Positions 39,805 to 48,289 of a stretch of DNA of 64,000 bases are shown in pieces. The notes below the pieces were generated by a model. It did no database searches. It was not told where the DNA came from and saw nothing but the letters and a program-made list of their open reading frames with translations. This DNA comes from Sinohyriopsis cumingii (lineage: Eukaryota > Mollusca > Bivalvia > Unionida > Unionidae): positions 59,615,719 through 59,679,718 of the forward strand of contig CM068835.1 in assembly GCA_028554795.2 (NCBI GenBank), given 5' to 3'. The position numbers and the translations under genes were made by a program. Numbering within the stretch: position 1 is the first letter of the stretch; each line of letters starts with the position of its first letter.

Positions 39805-40191
39805 ATGTCACCCTCCAGAAAACCCCAAGGAAAGAAAAGGAAAGGACTGCCACCACGTTTAGCCAAACATGGGGACCTGTTATCTGTCCTGTCCAAAGCT
39901 TCTCCACCCCTACGAAAAAAACTCATTCAAACGGCCTCCAAAGAGGTCATCGATACCGTGTGCGAATGTTGTTTGAACGTTTTGAAAGGCACGATCCCTT
40001 TGTCCAAACACCAGAAACAATGCTTAGGCAAACATCGTCACGTTCTTCGGAAAATGGTTCAAAAGAAAATTCCCATTCGTCAAAAAAAGAAGATGTTGGT
40101 CCAACGTGGAGGCATTTTACCTCTCTTGTTAGGCCCCATACTGAAAGGAGTCTTGGGAACCATGTTGGGAGGACTGGTGGGAGCAAGATAA
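39805..40191 (+). CDS. pX-like core protein
   Basis: 128 aa from the first ATG; an upstream GTG-initiated extension is unlikely because the TATA box is at 39743. Motifs of the adintovirus pX-like family: DTVCECCLNVLKGTIPLSKHQ, a basic LRKMVQKKIPIRQKKK segment, and a C-terminal RGGILPLLLGPILKGVLG hydrophobic/glycine tail. A probable DNA-condensing or membrane-active core component cleaved by the protease. The stop TAA lies within AGATAAAAAGG preceding the next gene. Confidence 0.78.
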   Translation: MSPSRKPQGKKRKGLPPRLAKHGDLLSVLSKASPPLRKKLIQTASKEVIDTVCECCLNVLKGTIPLSKHQKQCLGKHRHVLRKMVQKKIPIRQKKKMLVQRGGILPLLLGPILKGVLGTMLGGLVGAR

Positions 40192-40240
40192 AAAGGCCCT
40201 CGGAAGTCCCAAGATCTCAGAATTCACCCCTGACAACCCC

Positions 40241-40711
40241 ATGGAAGGACGAAAACTAGCTTTAGTGCCTTACAAACGATGGATGGAATACCATCGGTGG
40301 CAAGAACAACGCACCCCGCATTTACCTCCCAATCCCAATTTGAGCGAGATGTCCCAGTTACAACACGAATTGCAATCCTTGATGGATCGCCAAGATTTGT
40401 CCGAAACAGAAAAATCTCAAAAGTACGGTCAACTCTTGCAAAGACTGCAACTCTTTCACCAGAAAGCTTTAGACGAAACAGCTTTACCCACTCTGAAAGA
40501 TTTTAAGACCTTGATGAAAAGTCCAGCACCATCATCAGCATTACCACCACCACCAATACCATCCCCAACGGTCACCAGAGATGCTACCCCACAAAGACCT
40601 GAGGAAGAAGAGATGCGCGAAGTGTTTCAAACACCGTCAGCAGCTCCCATTTCGAGTAAGATTGCAGCATCCTTGTTGACCCCGTCCCCACATCCCAACG
40701 AGAAGAAATGA
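40241..40711 (+). CDS. PY-like virion protein
   Basis: 156 aa. ALVPYKRWMEY at the N-terminus and the helical ELQSLMDRQDLSETEKSQKY-GQLLQRL block are typical of Polinton PY-like proteins. A Pro/Ser-rich linker with a PPPPIPSP motif and a TPSPHP end follow. Its stop overlaps the start of the next gene (ATGA), so the two are probably translated from one message. The virion role is not defined. Confidence 0.7.
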   Translation: MEGRKLALVPYKRWMEYHRWQEQRTPHLPPNPNLSEMSQLQHELQSLMDRQDLSETEKSQKYGQLLQRLQLFHQKALDETALPTLKDFKTLMKSPAPSSALPPPPIPSPTVTRDATPQRPEEEEMREVFQTPSAAPISSKIAASLLTPSPHPNEKK

Positions 40712-40944
40712 AAGCTTGGGTTAAAAAGATGATGTCCACGCCTCCTTCGACAGAAGTGAAAAAGAAAGAAGGGAAACCAGAACCGAAAAAAGAAAAGAAA
40801 ACCAAAGCCATTCCATTGCCACCTCCACCACCACCACTACCTTCGACTTCTACTCCCGTAGCCCATCGGACACGTAAATCCGTTTCCAAACCACCCTTTC
40901 GACCCACCCAAAGTAGCATCACCGAAGAGTGGGTGACTTATTAA
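40708..40944 (+). CDS. small Pro/Lys-rich protein, 78 aa
   Basis: Begins in an ATGA overlap with the PY-like gene. Composition is low complexity: KKKEGKPEPKKEKK, then PLPPPPPPLPSTST, then a basic segment. It is probably the displaced C-terminal part of a longer PY-like protein (one-base frame change) or a separate small structural protein. Not otherwise recognised. Confidence 0.5.
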   Translation: MKAWVKKMMSTPPSTEVKKKEGKPEPKKEKKTKAIPLPPPPPPLPSTSTPVAHRTRKSVSKPPFRPTQSSITEEWVTY

Positions 40945-40961
40945 CACACAAACACAAAAAA

Positions 40962-42056
40962 ATGGAAAAAGTCTTAGCCAGCATTTACTACGATCCCTCG
41001 CATCCTGCAGGTTACGCAGGAAAATTGTATCGTGCTGCCAAAAGTCGACTGAAAAGTCTCCGTTTACCTCAAGTGCAACGATGGTTACAAGAACAAGCTA
41101 CCTACACTTTACACAAACCCATTCGACGCAAGTTTGCCAGAAGTCGCACCCGAGTGGAAGGCATCGATCATCAATGGCAAGCCGATTTAGCCGATGTCTC
41201 TCATTTGGCCAGCTACAATCGTGGCTACAAATATTTGTTTTGTGTCATCGACGTCTTTTCCAAATTTGCCTGGGTCGTGCCCTTGACTTCCAAATCGAGC
41301 AGCGAGTTAGTGCGAGCCCTGCAACGGGTGTTGAAACAAAGCGGTCGTCACCCTCTTCGATGGCAAACGGACAAAGGCACCGAATTTCTGAACCAAGCTT
41401 TCCAAAAAGAATTAAAGAAACGTGACATTCATTTTTTTACCACCGAGAATCCCGAAACCAAAGCCAGCATCGTGGAACGTTTTCAACGCACTTTGAAAGA
41501 ACGCATGTGGAAATATTTTACGCATCACCACACTCTGAAGTACATCGACATCTTACCGCACCTGGTGCAAGCGTACAACCAATCTTACCATCGAAGCATC
41601 GGACGTGCCCCGCAAGACGTGACTCCCGACAACGAAGTGCTGGTGTTTGAGCGTCTGTTTGGTACGTCCCCGACGAGGGCTGTCCCCAAGAAAAGTGGAG
41701 AGTTGACCGTAGGAGATTGGGTGCGCATTGGCAAAACCAAACGCACTTTCGACAAAGGTTACTTACCTAACTGGACGACCGAACTGTTTCGCGTCACTGG
41801 ACGAGTGCATGGCCGTCATCCTGCCGTCTATAAATTGGAAGACATGAACGGAGAAGTACTCAAAGGAACGTTTTATTTACCCGAGTTACAACGTGTCACC
41901 AAAAATGAAGACGACGTGTACGACATTCTCGAACGCAGAACCCGTAAAGTGGGCAAACGACGTGTCAAAGAAGTCAAAGTACGTTGGAAAGGATATCCAC
42001 CCAGTTTCGATTCTTGGATCGACGCTTCGCAAGTCATCGACTATAAAAAGAAGTGA
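40962..42056 (+). CDS. RVE integrase with C-terminal chromodomain
   Basis: 364 aa, intact. Zinc/HTH-like N-terminus; catalytic Asp in HQWQADLADV (~residue 73), Asp in RWQTDKGTEFL (~134) and Glu in ASIVERFQRTLKER (~170). The last ~55 residues form a chromodomain (YDILERRTRKVGKRR ... VRWKGYPPSFDSWIDASQV), as in typical Polintons and some Gypsy elements, where it guides insertion to modified chromatin. The final codons (GACTATAAAAAG) double as a TATA-like motif for the next gene. Confidence 0.96.
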   Translation: MEKVLASIYYDPSHPAGYAGKLYRAAKSRLKSLRLPQVQRWLQEQATYTLHKPIRRKFARSRTRVEGIDHQWQADLADVSHLASYNRGYKYLFCVIDVFSKFAWVVPLTSKSSSELVRALQRVLKQSGRHPLRWQTDKGTEFLNQAFQKELKKRDIHFFTTENPETKASIVERFQRTLKERMWKYFTHHHTLKYIDILPHLVQAYNQSYHRSIGRAPQDVTPDNEVLVFERLFGTSPTRAVPKKSGELTVGDWVRIGKTKRTFDKGYLPNWTTELFRVTGRVHGRHPAVYKLEDMNGEVLKGTFYLPELQRVTKNEDDVYDILERRTRKVGKRRVKEVKVRWKGYPPSFDSWIDASQVIDYKKK

Positions 42057-42061
42057 CCATC

Positions 42062-42478
42062 ATGCCCTTTCACACAGCAGACGCAGCTACGTCGACCACT
42101 CCTTCTTCACCCAGTTCTTCTGTGCAAGATTTACAAAAACAACCCTTGTGGGTGTGGTGTGGAGAACGTGTGCCTAAAACGCAAATCGTCTTTTTCTGCC
42201 AAATCTTCGTGGTGTATTGTGTCATCGGGGCAGCCATCGCCAATTTGAGTTTGCAACAAGGAGACAAACAATTGTGGACCATTTTATTGAGCAGTTGCAT
42301 CGGTTACCTGCTTCCCAATCCCTCCCTGAAATTCTCCTCGAACGGGAACCACGGGAACCTTGTGTCCAGTGCCAGTGTCAGTCACCAGTCCAACCACAAT
42401 CAGAACTCCATTTTAGACGGAGACACGCCTCTGACGTCCAGTAACCCCTCGGAGAGCCACAAAACTCTGGAATTATGA
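42062..42478 (+). CDS. conserved Polinton membrane protein
   Basis: 138 aa from the ATG at 42062. Two hydrophobic segments (PKTQIVFFCQIFVVYCVIGA and WTILLSSCIGYLLPNP) separated by NLSLQQGDK form a conserved block I associate with Polinton/adintovirus TM proteins. The tail is Ser/Asn/His-rich. The stop overlaps the penton start (ATGA), indicating coupling with the virion gene. A place in an internal membrane or at the host membrane is inference. Confidence 0.75.
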   Translation: MPFHTADAATSTTPSSPSSSVQDLQKQPLWVWCGERVPKTQIVFFCQIFVVYCVIGAAIANLSLQQGDKQLWTILLSSCIGYLLPNPSLKFSSNGNHGNLVSSASVSHQSNHNQNSILDGDTPLTSSNPSESHKTLEL

Positions 42479-43413
42479 GTCACGAAAACCAATTTTACTT
42501 AACTTTACCCAGTGACAGTTCCATGGAAGTGTTTCCCAACAACACGTTGTGCTGTTACACGGCCAAATTACCTCAGGCCATCCCCTTAGATCACGAAGCC
42601 CATTGGGAAGTGGCTTTAGTAGAAATGATTCACCCGACCCAAGTCCTCAATGTCCTTCCCAATCAAAATAAATTTGATGTGGAAGTTCATGATGAACAAT
42701 TGCAACAGTGGATGGATAACCATGGCAAATATGACAAGAAAACCCCTGGCACAAAAAATCAAAAGTACACCACCTATCACTTGTTCATTCCCCCAGGCTA
42801 TTATTTTAGTGCTCAACATTTGGTCAGCACCATAGCCACCAGGTTTAATGGCGTGTTTCTGAAAGCTTTGGAGGATGTCAAAAAAGGTGTCGTCACCCTG
42901 GAGTACCACAAAACAGCTCGTCGCTTCCTGATGAAATTTCCTGAGGGGCGTAAAATGATGTCTTTCTTATTTTGTCCTGAATTGTTTGATATGTTGGGCG
43001 GAGACATGGAGATGAGAAAGAAATTTGAGCAAAAAGGTGAGCTAGCAGTGATTTACGACAACGAGTCTCTTAGCAAGTTCTTTCGTACCCCAGTAGAACT
43101 GAATCAAGGACTGAATTTGATGTTCGTGTATTCCGATGTGGTGGAGTACAACGTGGTGGGACACACCTCTGTACCGTTACTGCGTGTCATTCCTTTCAAA
43201 GTGGATTCTGCCGCGAACGCTGACGAGGAAGGTGGAAACACTTACCACGTCCACCGCGAATTTATTTATCCTCACTATTTGCCGGTCAGCAAGTCGTATT
43301 TGGACACGGTCAACATTACTATAAAAGGAGATTTGGGACAAAATATTACATTCACCAAAGGAAAAGTCACGGTGAAACTCCATTTTCGAAAACGGTTCTC
43401 TCACGACTCGTAA
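42475..43413 (+). CDS. penton-like minor capsid protein
   Basis: 312 aa, intact. N-terminal FYLTLPSDSSMEVFPNNTL, then HWEVALVEMIHPT, LFIPPGYYFSAQHLVSTI, and a C-terminal LDTVNITIKGDLGQNITFTK, all standard for adintovirus/Polinton penton proteins (single jelly roll). Vertex capsomer by family. It lacks the large internal insertion of the element 1 homologue. A TATA-like actataaaagg inside its 3' part (near 43319) may serve the pVI-like gene. Confidence 0.88.
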   Translation: MSHENQFYLTLPSDSSMEVFPNNTLCCYTAKLPQAIPLDHEAHWEVALVEMIHPTQVLNVLPNQNKFDVEVHDEQLQQWMDNHGKYDKKTPGTKNQKYTTYHLFIPPGYYFSAQHLVSTIATRFNGVFLKALEDVKKGVVTLEYHKTARRFLMKFPEGRKMMSFLFCPELFDMLGGDMEMRKKFEQKGELAVIYDNESLSKFFRTPVELNQGLNLMFVYSDVVEYNVVGHTSVPLLRVIPFKVDSAANADEEGGNTYHVHREFIYPHYLPVSKSYLDTVNITIKGDLGQNITFTKGKVTVKLHFRKRFSHDS

Positions 43414-43420
43414 GTAAGTC

Positions 43421-43837
43421 ATGTGTCCAGTGTACCGAGGGGTTGCTCGACAGCGAGGACACGGTTTAGGAGATATGTTAAAATCGGCCTTTCGTTCGGT
43501 GGCCCCGGTGTTGAAACCGATGGTGACACGCGGATTGCACGCCTTGAAAGATGCGGCACCGACGCAAGGCAAAGAATTTCTCCAAAATGTCATCATCGAC
43601 AAAGAAAACCCTAAAGAAGCCTTCATGAGGGCAGGCAAAAATGTCTTGCTGCAAACGGGTAAAGACATTTTGGGCCGACGAGACACACCTATAAATGCCC
43701 TGCACGCTACCGAGTCAGGCATTCAGCAAGGACAAGGCAGAAAGAGACGACGAAGAAAACACCCTTTCACCAGACTTCAAGCTAGAAAGGCCAAGAAAAG
43801 AAGAACCGTTCGAGACTTAGACGTTTTCGATTATTGA
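43421..43837 (+). CDS. pVI-like minor capsid protein
   Basis: 138 aa. GHGLGDMLKSAFRSVAP near residues 13-29 is homologous to the element 1 protein at 26724. A helical middle and a strongly basic C-terminus (GRKRRRRKHPFTRLQ) follow. By analogy with adenovirus pVI it would be a membrane-active, capsid-internal protein cleaved by the viral protease. It sits between penton and major capsid as usual. Confidence 0.8.
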   Translation: MCPVYRGVARQRGHGLGDMLKSAFRSVAPVLKPMVTRGLHALKDAAPTQGKEFLQNVIIDKENPKEAFMRAGKNVLLQTGKDILGRRDTPINALHATESGIQQGQGRKRRRRKHPFTRLQARKAKKRRTVRDLDVFDY

Positions 43838-43852
43838 AACACAGAAAAAAAA

Positions 43853-45166
43853 ATGATGCACCGAGAGTCTTGCGCTTGTTCCAAGACGGAACTGGATCTG
43901 TTTGCCATGCCCCCCACCATGATGACGATGCAAGAATCCCAATGGGTGGAATTTCACCCCGTCTCCTCATTGACAGCCTCAGCTCCCATCGAGTTTGAAA
44001 TCAAAGGACAGCCCGAAGATTACATCGATCTGAATAGCAGTTACTTGTACTTGAAAGTCAAAGTTGTCGATGAGGACAATTCAACCCTAGATGGCGATGA
44101 GGTAATAGCTCCCGTCAACAATTTCATGCATTCCTTGTTTAGCGGAGTGGACTTGTACTTGAACAACAAACTGGTCAGCAGCAGCATGGATACTTACCCT
44201 TATCGAGCGTACCTGGAAAATCTCTTGACGTACGGAATAGACGCCAAGAACACTCATCTCAATGCCTGTGTGGTATGGGAAGCTGACGAAGTAGGCCAGT
44301 TTGAAACATTCGAAACTGATGCAACCAAAACACCAAACAATGACGGATTTGTAGAACGAAGAGACAAAATCAAAAACGGACAAAGTTTAGAACTAATGGA
44401 TCGTTTGCATTTGGACATGTGGTTGCAAGAGAAATATTTGCTGAACGGGGTGAATGTCCGCCTGAGACTGAATCGTAGCAGTGCCGCTTTCCATTTGATA
44501 GGTAATACTGCTTGCAAAACTGTCATCGAGGAAGCCAGGTTCTACGTACGACGCGTAGAAGTGTTACCTAAAGTGGGTAACGACATCAGTCAGACGTTGA
44601 GCAGAACGACCGCTAAGTATCCGATCCGACGCATGGAAGTGAAAACCTTCACCATTCCCAAGGGACAGCGATCCATGATCGAAGATCATCTGTTCCAAGG
44701 ACAGCTACCCAAACGTTTGATCGTTGGTATCGTCGAAAATGAAGCCTTCAACGGAGCTTTGGCTAAAAATCCTTTCTACTTTCAACACTTTGGCGTGTCC
44801 AAAATCGAAGTCAGTCGCGATGGCAAGACCTTGTGTACCCGACCTTTCGAACCTGACTTTGAGAAGAAGAATTACTTGAGATCGTACTTGTCCCTGTACG
44901 AAGCCACCGGCCAGTTAGGAACCAACACCAGTCAAGGCATTACGTACGAGGATTACGCAGGAGGTTTTGCTTTGTGGGCTTTCGATTTCACTCTAGACCA
45001 AGGCAGCGACGAGAGACATTTCCACCCTATAAAATCCGGCCAAATTCGTGTGGAAATTCAGTTTGCAAACCGAGACCCTGATGTAACGGTGAACGTCATC
45101 CTGTATGCCGAATTTGATAATACAATAGAAATCAATAGTTTGAGAGAAGTCATTCTAGATTACTAG
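43853..45166 (+). CDS. major capsid protein (hexon-like, double jelly roll)
   Basis: 437 aa, intact. Typical Polinton capsid features: the early ESQWVEFHPVSSLTASAPIE strand, LNSSYLYLKVKVVD, NNFMHSLFSGVDLYLN, YRAYLENLLTYG, and later KNPFYFQHFGVSKIEVSRDG and YAGGFALWAFDFT. Forms the icosahedral shell. A TATA-like cctataaaatcc near 45029 in its 3' end probably belongs to the next gene. Confidence 0.95.
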   Translation: MMHRESCACSKTELDLFAMPPTMMTMQESQWVEFHPVSSLTASAPIEFEIKGQPEDYIDLNSSYLYLKVKVVDEDNSTLDGDEVIAPVNNFMHSLFSGVDLYLNNKLVSSSMDTYPYRAYLENLLTYGIDAKNTHLNACVVWEADEVGQFETFETDATKTPNNDGFVERRDKIKNGQSLELMDRLHLDMWLQEKYLLNGVNVRLRLNRSSAAFHLIGNTACKTVIEEARFYVRRVEVLPKVGNDISQTLSRTTAKYPIRRMEVKTFTIPKGQRSMIEDHLFQGQLPKRLIVGIVENEAFNGALAKNPFYFQHFGVSKIEVSRDGKTLCTRPFEPDFEKKNYLRSYLSLYEATGQLGTNTSQGITYEDYAGGFALWAFDFTLDQGSDERHFHPIKSGQIRVEIQFANRDPDVTVNVILYAEFDNTIEINSLREVILDY

Positions 45167-45171
45167 AAGCC

Positions 45172-45657
45172 ATGGAAGACTGTTATCCCTCTTTACCTAG
45201 TGGAGAAACTTTGGACATGGAATGTAAGGAGACCGTGGAAAAAGAAGAAGTGATCATGATGAAGTCCCGATGGCCAGAACAAGAAGCGCATTTAGTCTCC
45301 TGTTTTGCCAAACACTTGGTCGATAAAATGACGGAATTGATCAAGAAAAATTGTTATAGATGTCAAAACGATCATCCCAGTCAAATTCAACACGATAAAT
45401 GCCTAATGTTGAGTCAAGAAGAAAAATTGGACGAGTATCTGGACGAAGCTTGGAGTCTCATCTCGAACAAAGACGTGTTGCACCAGTGGTATAAAGACTT
45501 GCGTGAACATTCTTGTCCACCATTAACCACTCAAGAGATCCATCGTATCGAAGCTCTCCTGAATCAGAGTGAGGAAACAGAACGAATAACCGTTTATTCG
45601 TCAGACATTTTCAAGCAAAAAGTCAGGATCGAATTGACGACTTATTATTACCTGTGA
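45172..45657 (+). CDS. conserved small protein with CxxC..H..C motif
   Basis: 161 aa. The segment NCYRCQNDHPSQIQHDKC, with possible zinc ligands, is a conserved motif of unnamed small Polinton/adintovirus proteins encoded between capsid and protease. The rest is acidic and helical. Function unknown. It starts 5 bp after the major capsid stop. Confidence 0.65.
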   Translation: MEDCYPSLPSGETLDMECKETVEKEEVIMMKSRWPEQEAHLVSCFAKHLVDKMTELIKKNCYRCQNDHPSQIQHDKCLMLSQEEKLDEYLDEAWSLISNKDVLHQWYKDLREHSCPPLTTQEIHRIEALLNQSEETERITVYSSDIFKQKVRIELTTYYYL

Positions 45658-45680
45658 AGAAGAAAAACACACAAACACAA

Positions 45681-46241
45681 ATGGATACCTGGGAACTTTA
45701 TTACCTTTTGAACCACAGTTCGTATACGGCTTCTTGGAATCCTGTCGTCTGTGCTAAAGATGAACTCCCTCATCGCAAACCTAAAGACCATCAAGCTTAC
45801 GTGATCAACACGGACGACAGTCATCTCCCAGGAACCCACTGGGTAGCCGTTTACTTTCCTCAAGAAGGATGTGTGGAATATTTCGATTCGTACGGATTGC
45901 CCCCTTTGGAAGACGATATCGTCGACTTTATGAGAAGAAATGCTCAAACCACCCGATTCAATAATGTGAAATTACAAGGCACAGATTCCTTGGTGTGTGG
46001 ACAATATTGTGTGTATTTTCTGCATCATCGCAGCCTGGGCTATTCCTTAGAACATTTAGTGACTCATTTCGATCCTCGTTCTTCTGCTAGAAATGATGTG
46101 AAAGTAGATCGATGGTTTTGTGACCATTATGCTTATCTTTTGTCTCAAGCTAGGAAACGTAGTGTCCATCAATGGCCTAATGATTTCCAACAGTGGAAAT
46201 CACAATTTAATTCACAACGTTGTCAGCCCTGTTTAAAGTAG
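45681..46241 (+). CDS. adenain-like cysteine protease
   Basis: 186 aa from MDTWELYYLL; upstream in-frame codons are Lys/Asn/Thr linker read-through and less likely. Catalytic set: His in LPGTHWVAVYF, Asp in EYFDSYGLPP, Gln in VKLQGTDS, Cys in LVCGQYCVYFL. Size and motif order match adenovirus-type proteases. Expected substrates are the pVI-like and pX-like proteins. Last core gene of the element. Confidence 0.93.
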   Translation: MDTWELYYLLNHSSYTASWNPVVCAKDELPHRKPKDHQAYVINTDDSHLPGTHWVAVYFPQEGCVEYFDSYGLPPLEDDIVDFMRRNAQTTRFNNVKLQGTDSLVCGQYCVYFLHHRSLGYSLEHLVTHFDPRSSARNDVKVDRWFCDHYAYLLSQARKRSVHQWPNDFQQWKSQFNSQRCQPCLK

Positions 46242-46580
46242 ATTGTCCATTGAGAAAAAAACTGTTTGTGATTTGAAAAAAAATTGTTTGATGTTATAGT
46301 GTTGGATTATTGTTAAAAAATGTTAGAGTTGTTGTTTAGTGTTAAGTGATTTTTGAATAAAAAATGTTGTGTTTTGAAAAAATGTCTTTGTCTTTTGTTT
46401 AGCTAGAAGAATGTTGGATTGATGCTCTTTGATTTCTTACTATCCCTCTCATGACACTCACTAAACGTTGCGGCTCGAAAACCGTGTGGGGGATGTTTTC
46501 CTTCACGTCCGCGCTTTGACTTTAAGAACCGGGGTTGTTTCCAGTCTAACCATCCATTGTCGACTCATCCTCCTACGAAG
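46242..46580. promoter_or_regulatory. core-gene polyA signal and first accessory promoter
   Basis: Contains an AATAAA (near 46356) that would end the core transcripts by ordinary polyadenylation. At about 46488-46526 it contains the module GGGGATGTTTTCC, TTCACGTCCGCGCTTT and a TATA-like ACTTTAAGA, 55-60 bp before the first right-end accessory ATG. Confidence 0.65.
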
Positions 46581-46943
46581 ATGTGCTCCAAACTAGCTAA
46601 GCTCAACGAAGCCTACGTGAATCTGCATAGGGTCAGACACAGTCTGATACCGAAGCCAGAAGAAATAGAGAATGTGAGAATGTTAAAAATCACTGAAGAC
46701 CTAATAGAAGAGCTCTTCAGAGAAGAAATGAACAGGGAAAAAGAAGAATGGACAGAGAAGTACAGACTTCAGAGACAGCAGCAACAGCAGCAACAACAGC
46801 AACAGCAGCAGCAACAACCTGAAGCTGACAGAGGCTTTGTCGATTGTCGTATCGACACCAAAGAGTTCTTCTTCTCTTTCCGAAGAAGCAGACCTATCGC
46901 CAGAAAGTCTATCCTCAGAGGACATCGCATTATTAGAAACTAA
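46581..46943 (+). CDS. coiled-coil accessory protein 1, CAG/polyQ tract
   Basis: 120 aa from ATG 46581 (a longer TTG-initiated frame begins 24 bp earlier). The N-terminus KLAKLNEAYVNLHRVRHSL is helical and shares its pattern with accessory proteins 2 and 3. A pure Gln run of about 17 residues encoded by CAG/CAA follows, then a Ser/Arg tail. It has the shared promoter module upstream and a histone-like stem-loop 28 bp after the stop. No family recognised. Confidence 0.7.
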   Translation: MCSKLAKLNEAYVNLHRVRHSLIPKPEEIENVRMLKITEDLIEELFREEMNREKEEWTEKYRLQRQQQQQQQQQQQQQQPEADRGFVDCRIDTKEFFFSFRRSRPIARKSILRGHRIIRN

Positions 46944-46971
46944 AAAAGAATGCCATAGCAAAACAAAAAAC

Positions 46972-46987
46972 AGCCCTTTTCAGGGCT
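46972..46987 (+). terminator. histone-type 3' stem-loop
   Basis: AACAGCCCTTTTCAGGGCTACCCA: stem AGCCCT/AGGGCT, loop TTTC, canonical ACCCA flank, then TCTAGAAAAGAAATAAC about 12 nt later. Relative to the terminal-repeat copies the first base pair is A-U instead of G-C, a compensated change. Confidence 0.78.
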
Positions 46988-47360
46988 ACCCAATACTCTA
47001 GAAAAGAAATAACGATCGATTTGCCAATGTGTGTAGGTAGAGTAGTGTGAAAATAAACATAAACTCATTATTAAAAAAATGTGAGGGTATGTGTTTGTGT
47101 GTTTGTGTGTTTGTGTTTGTAAGTGATAAAGTAGGTTTGTGTGGATAGTAGATTAAAATGATGTTTGTTTTTTTGGGCTGTTTGAGGTGTATATTTGGGG
47201 TTAGATTGGATTGCTTTGCGTATGTGGATAGTCTATTGAAGTAATTTATAAAAAATTTTACAATAGTGATGGGTAGCATAAAAAAGTGAGTGAGTGTTTC
47301 TTTTAGGTCCGCGCGTTGTTTTTTGGTCACGATCTAGGTAAGATCAATTTTATGTTATTA

Positions 47361-47398
47361 GGGGATGTTTTCCATCACGTCCGCGCTTTCACTATAAA
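47361..47398 (+). promoter_or_regulatory. shared accessory promoter module
   Basis: GGGGATGTTTTCC followed by ATCACGTCCGCGCTTTC and ACTATAAAT, 55-60 bp upstream of the 47451 ATG. The same module, in the same order and distance, precedes the other right-end accessory genes. Confidence 0.7.
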
Positions 47399-47450
47399 TT
47401 GAAACTCGCTGGGCAGTCTAGCTACCCTTGTTGATTGATCAACACCAAAA

Positions 47451-47822
47451 ATGAACACGAGACTGGAGAAACTGTTGGAACTTCATGTGCATCTGGAATA
47501 TGCCAGGCGCATATTAAATGAACTGGCCGCGGAAGCCATTGTCGAGGAGGGAAGGATAAGAGAGGAGGAAAGAAGAAACAAAGAAGAGGAGGAAAGAAGA
47601 TATAAAGAAGAAGAAGAGGAAAGAAGATACAAAGAGGAGGAGAGAAGATGCAAAGAAGAGGAGGAGGAAAAGGAGAGAAGAAAAAATTTCAGAATCCCAG
47701 AGAGCGAAAATTGGGATTCTGAAGCGACGTATCCTGCCTCTGCTCTCTCCCCCCAAAAGGTAAAAAGTAACTGGGGGATAAGATGTGTATGTGGTGCCAG
47801 GCCTGGAAGGTGCCACCATTAA
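47451..47822 (+). CDS. coiled-coil accessory protein 2, Glu/Arg/Lys repeats
   Basis: 123 aa. The N-terminus TRLEKLLELHVHLEYARRIL resembles accessory protein 1. A repetitive EEERR(Y/N/C)KEEEE tract of ~60 residues follows, then a Cys-containing tail (IRCVCGARPGRCHH). It probably arose with its flanks by duplication of the neighbouring unit, since the downstream ~90 bp is nearly the same as that after gene 1. Role unknown. Confidence 0.7.
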   Translation: MNTRLEKLLELHVHLEYARRILNELAAEAIVEEGRIREEERRNKEEEERRYKEEEEERRYKEEERRCKEEEEEKERRKNFRIPESENWDSEATYPASALSPQKVKSNWGIRCVCGARPGRCHH

Positions 47823-47851
47823 CCAGGTGTCCATGAAGTTCCAAACAAAAC

Positions 47852-47867
47852 AGCCCTTTTCAGGGCT
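47852..47867 (+). terminator. histone-type 3' stem-loop
   Basis: Same AGCCCT-TTTC-AGGGCT stem-loop with AAACAAAACA leader, ACCCA trailer and TCTAGAAAAGAAATAAC downstream element, 30 bp after the stop of the 47451 gene. Confidence 0.78.
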
Positions 47868-48130
47868 ACCCAATACTCTAGAAAAGAAATAACGATCGAT
47901 TTGCCAATGTGTGTAGGTAGAGTAGTGTGAATATAAACACTAACTCTTTATTAATAGTGGAAGTGTATGTGTTTGTGTGTTTGTGTTTGTAAATGTTGAA
48001 GTAAGTTCGTGTGTTAGTGTTTGTAAATGATGAAGTAAGTTTGTGTGAATAGTAGATTATGGGTTTATTTATTGATTCTTAGCGTATGTAGAGAGTATAG
48101 TTAGGGTTATATTATATGAAATGAGAAAGT

Positions 48131-48238
48131 AGGGGGATGTTTTCCTTCACGTACGCGCGATGTTGGGTCATGATCTAGGTAAGATCAATTTCATGTTTTT
48201 AGGGGGATGTTTTCCTTCACGTTCGCGCTTTCACTATA
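48131..48238 (+). promoter_or_regulatory. duplicated accessory promoter module
   Basis: Two copies of GGGGGATGTTTTCCTTCACGT: one at about 48131 followed by ACGCGCG, the other at about 48201 followed by TCGCGCTTTCACTATAA. Between them is a gatctaggtaagatcaat phrase that also occurs upstream of the 47451 gene. The second copy is 52-56 bp from the 48290 ATG. Confidence 0.7.
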
Positions 48239-48289
48239 ATAACCCACAGTGTTTGTTGTTCAAACCATTCTGCAAAGAATAAAAAGAAG

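Noticed and set aside
46488-46520. NF-kB or E2F site in the accessory promoter module
   Set aside because: GGGGATGTTTTCC has too many bases between half-sites for a kappaB consensus, and CGCGCTTT is not a correct E2F orientation. Kept only as an unnamed conserved module.
47998-48060. TG-rich tracts as telomeric or recombination signals
   Set aside because: Irregular GTGTTTGT words; better explained as simple sequence in duplicated intergenic units.
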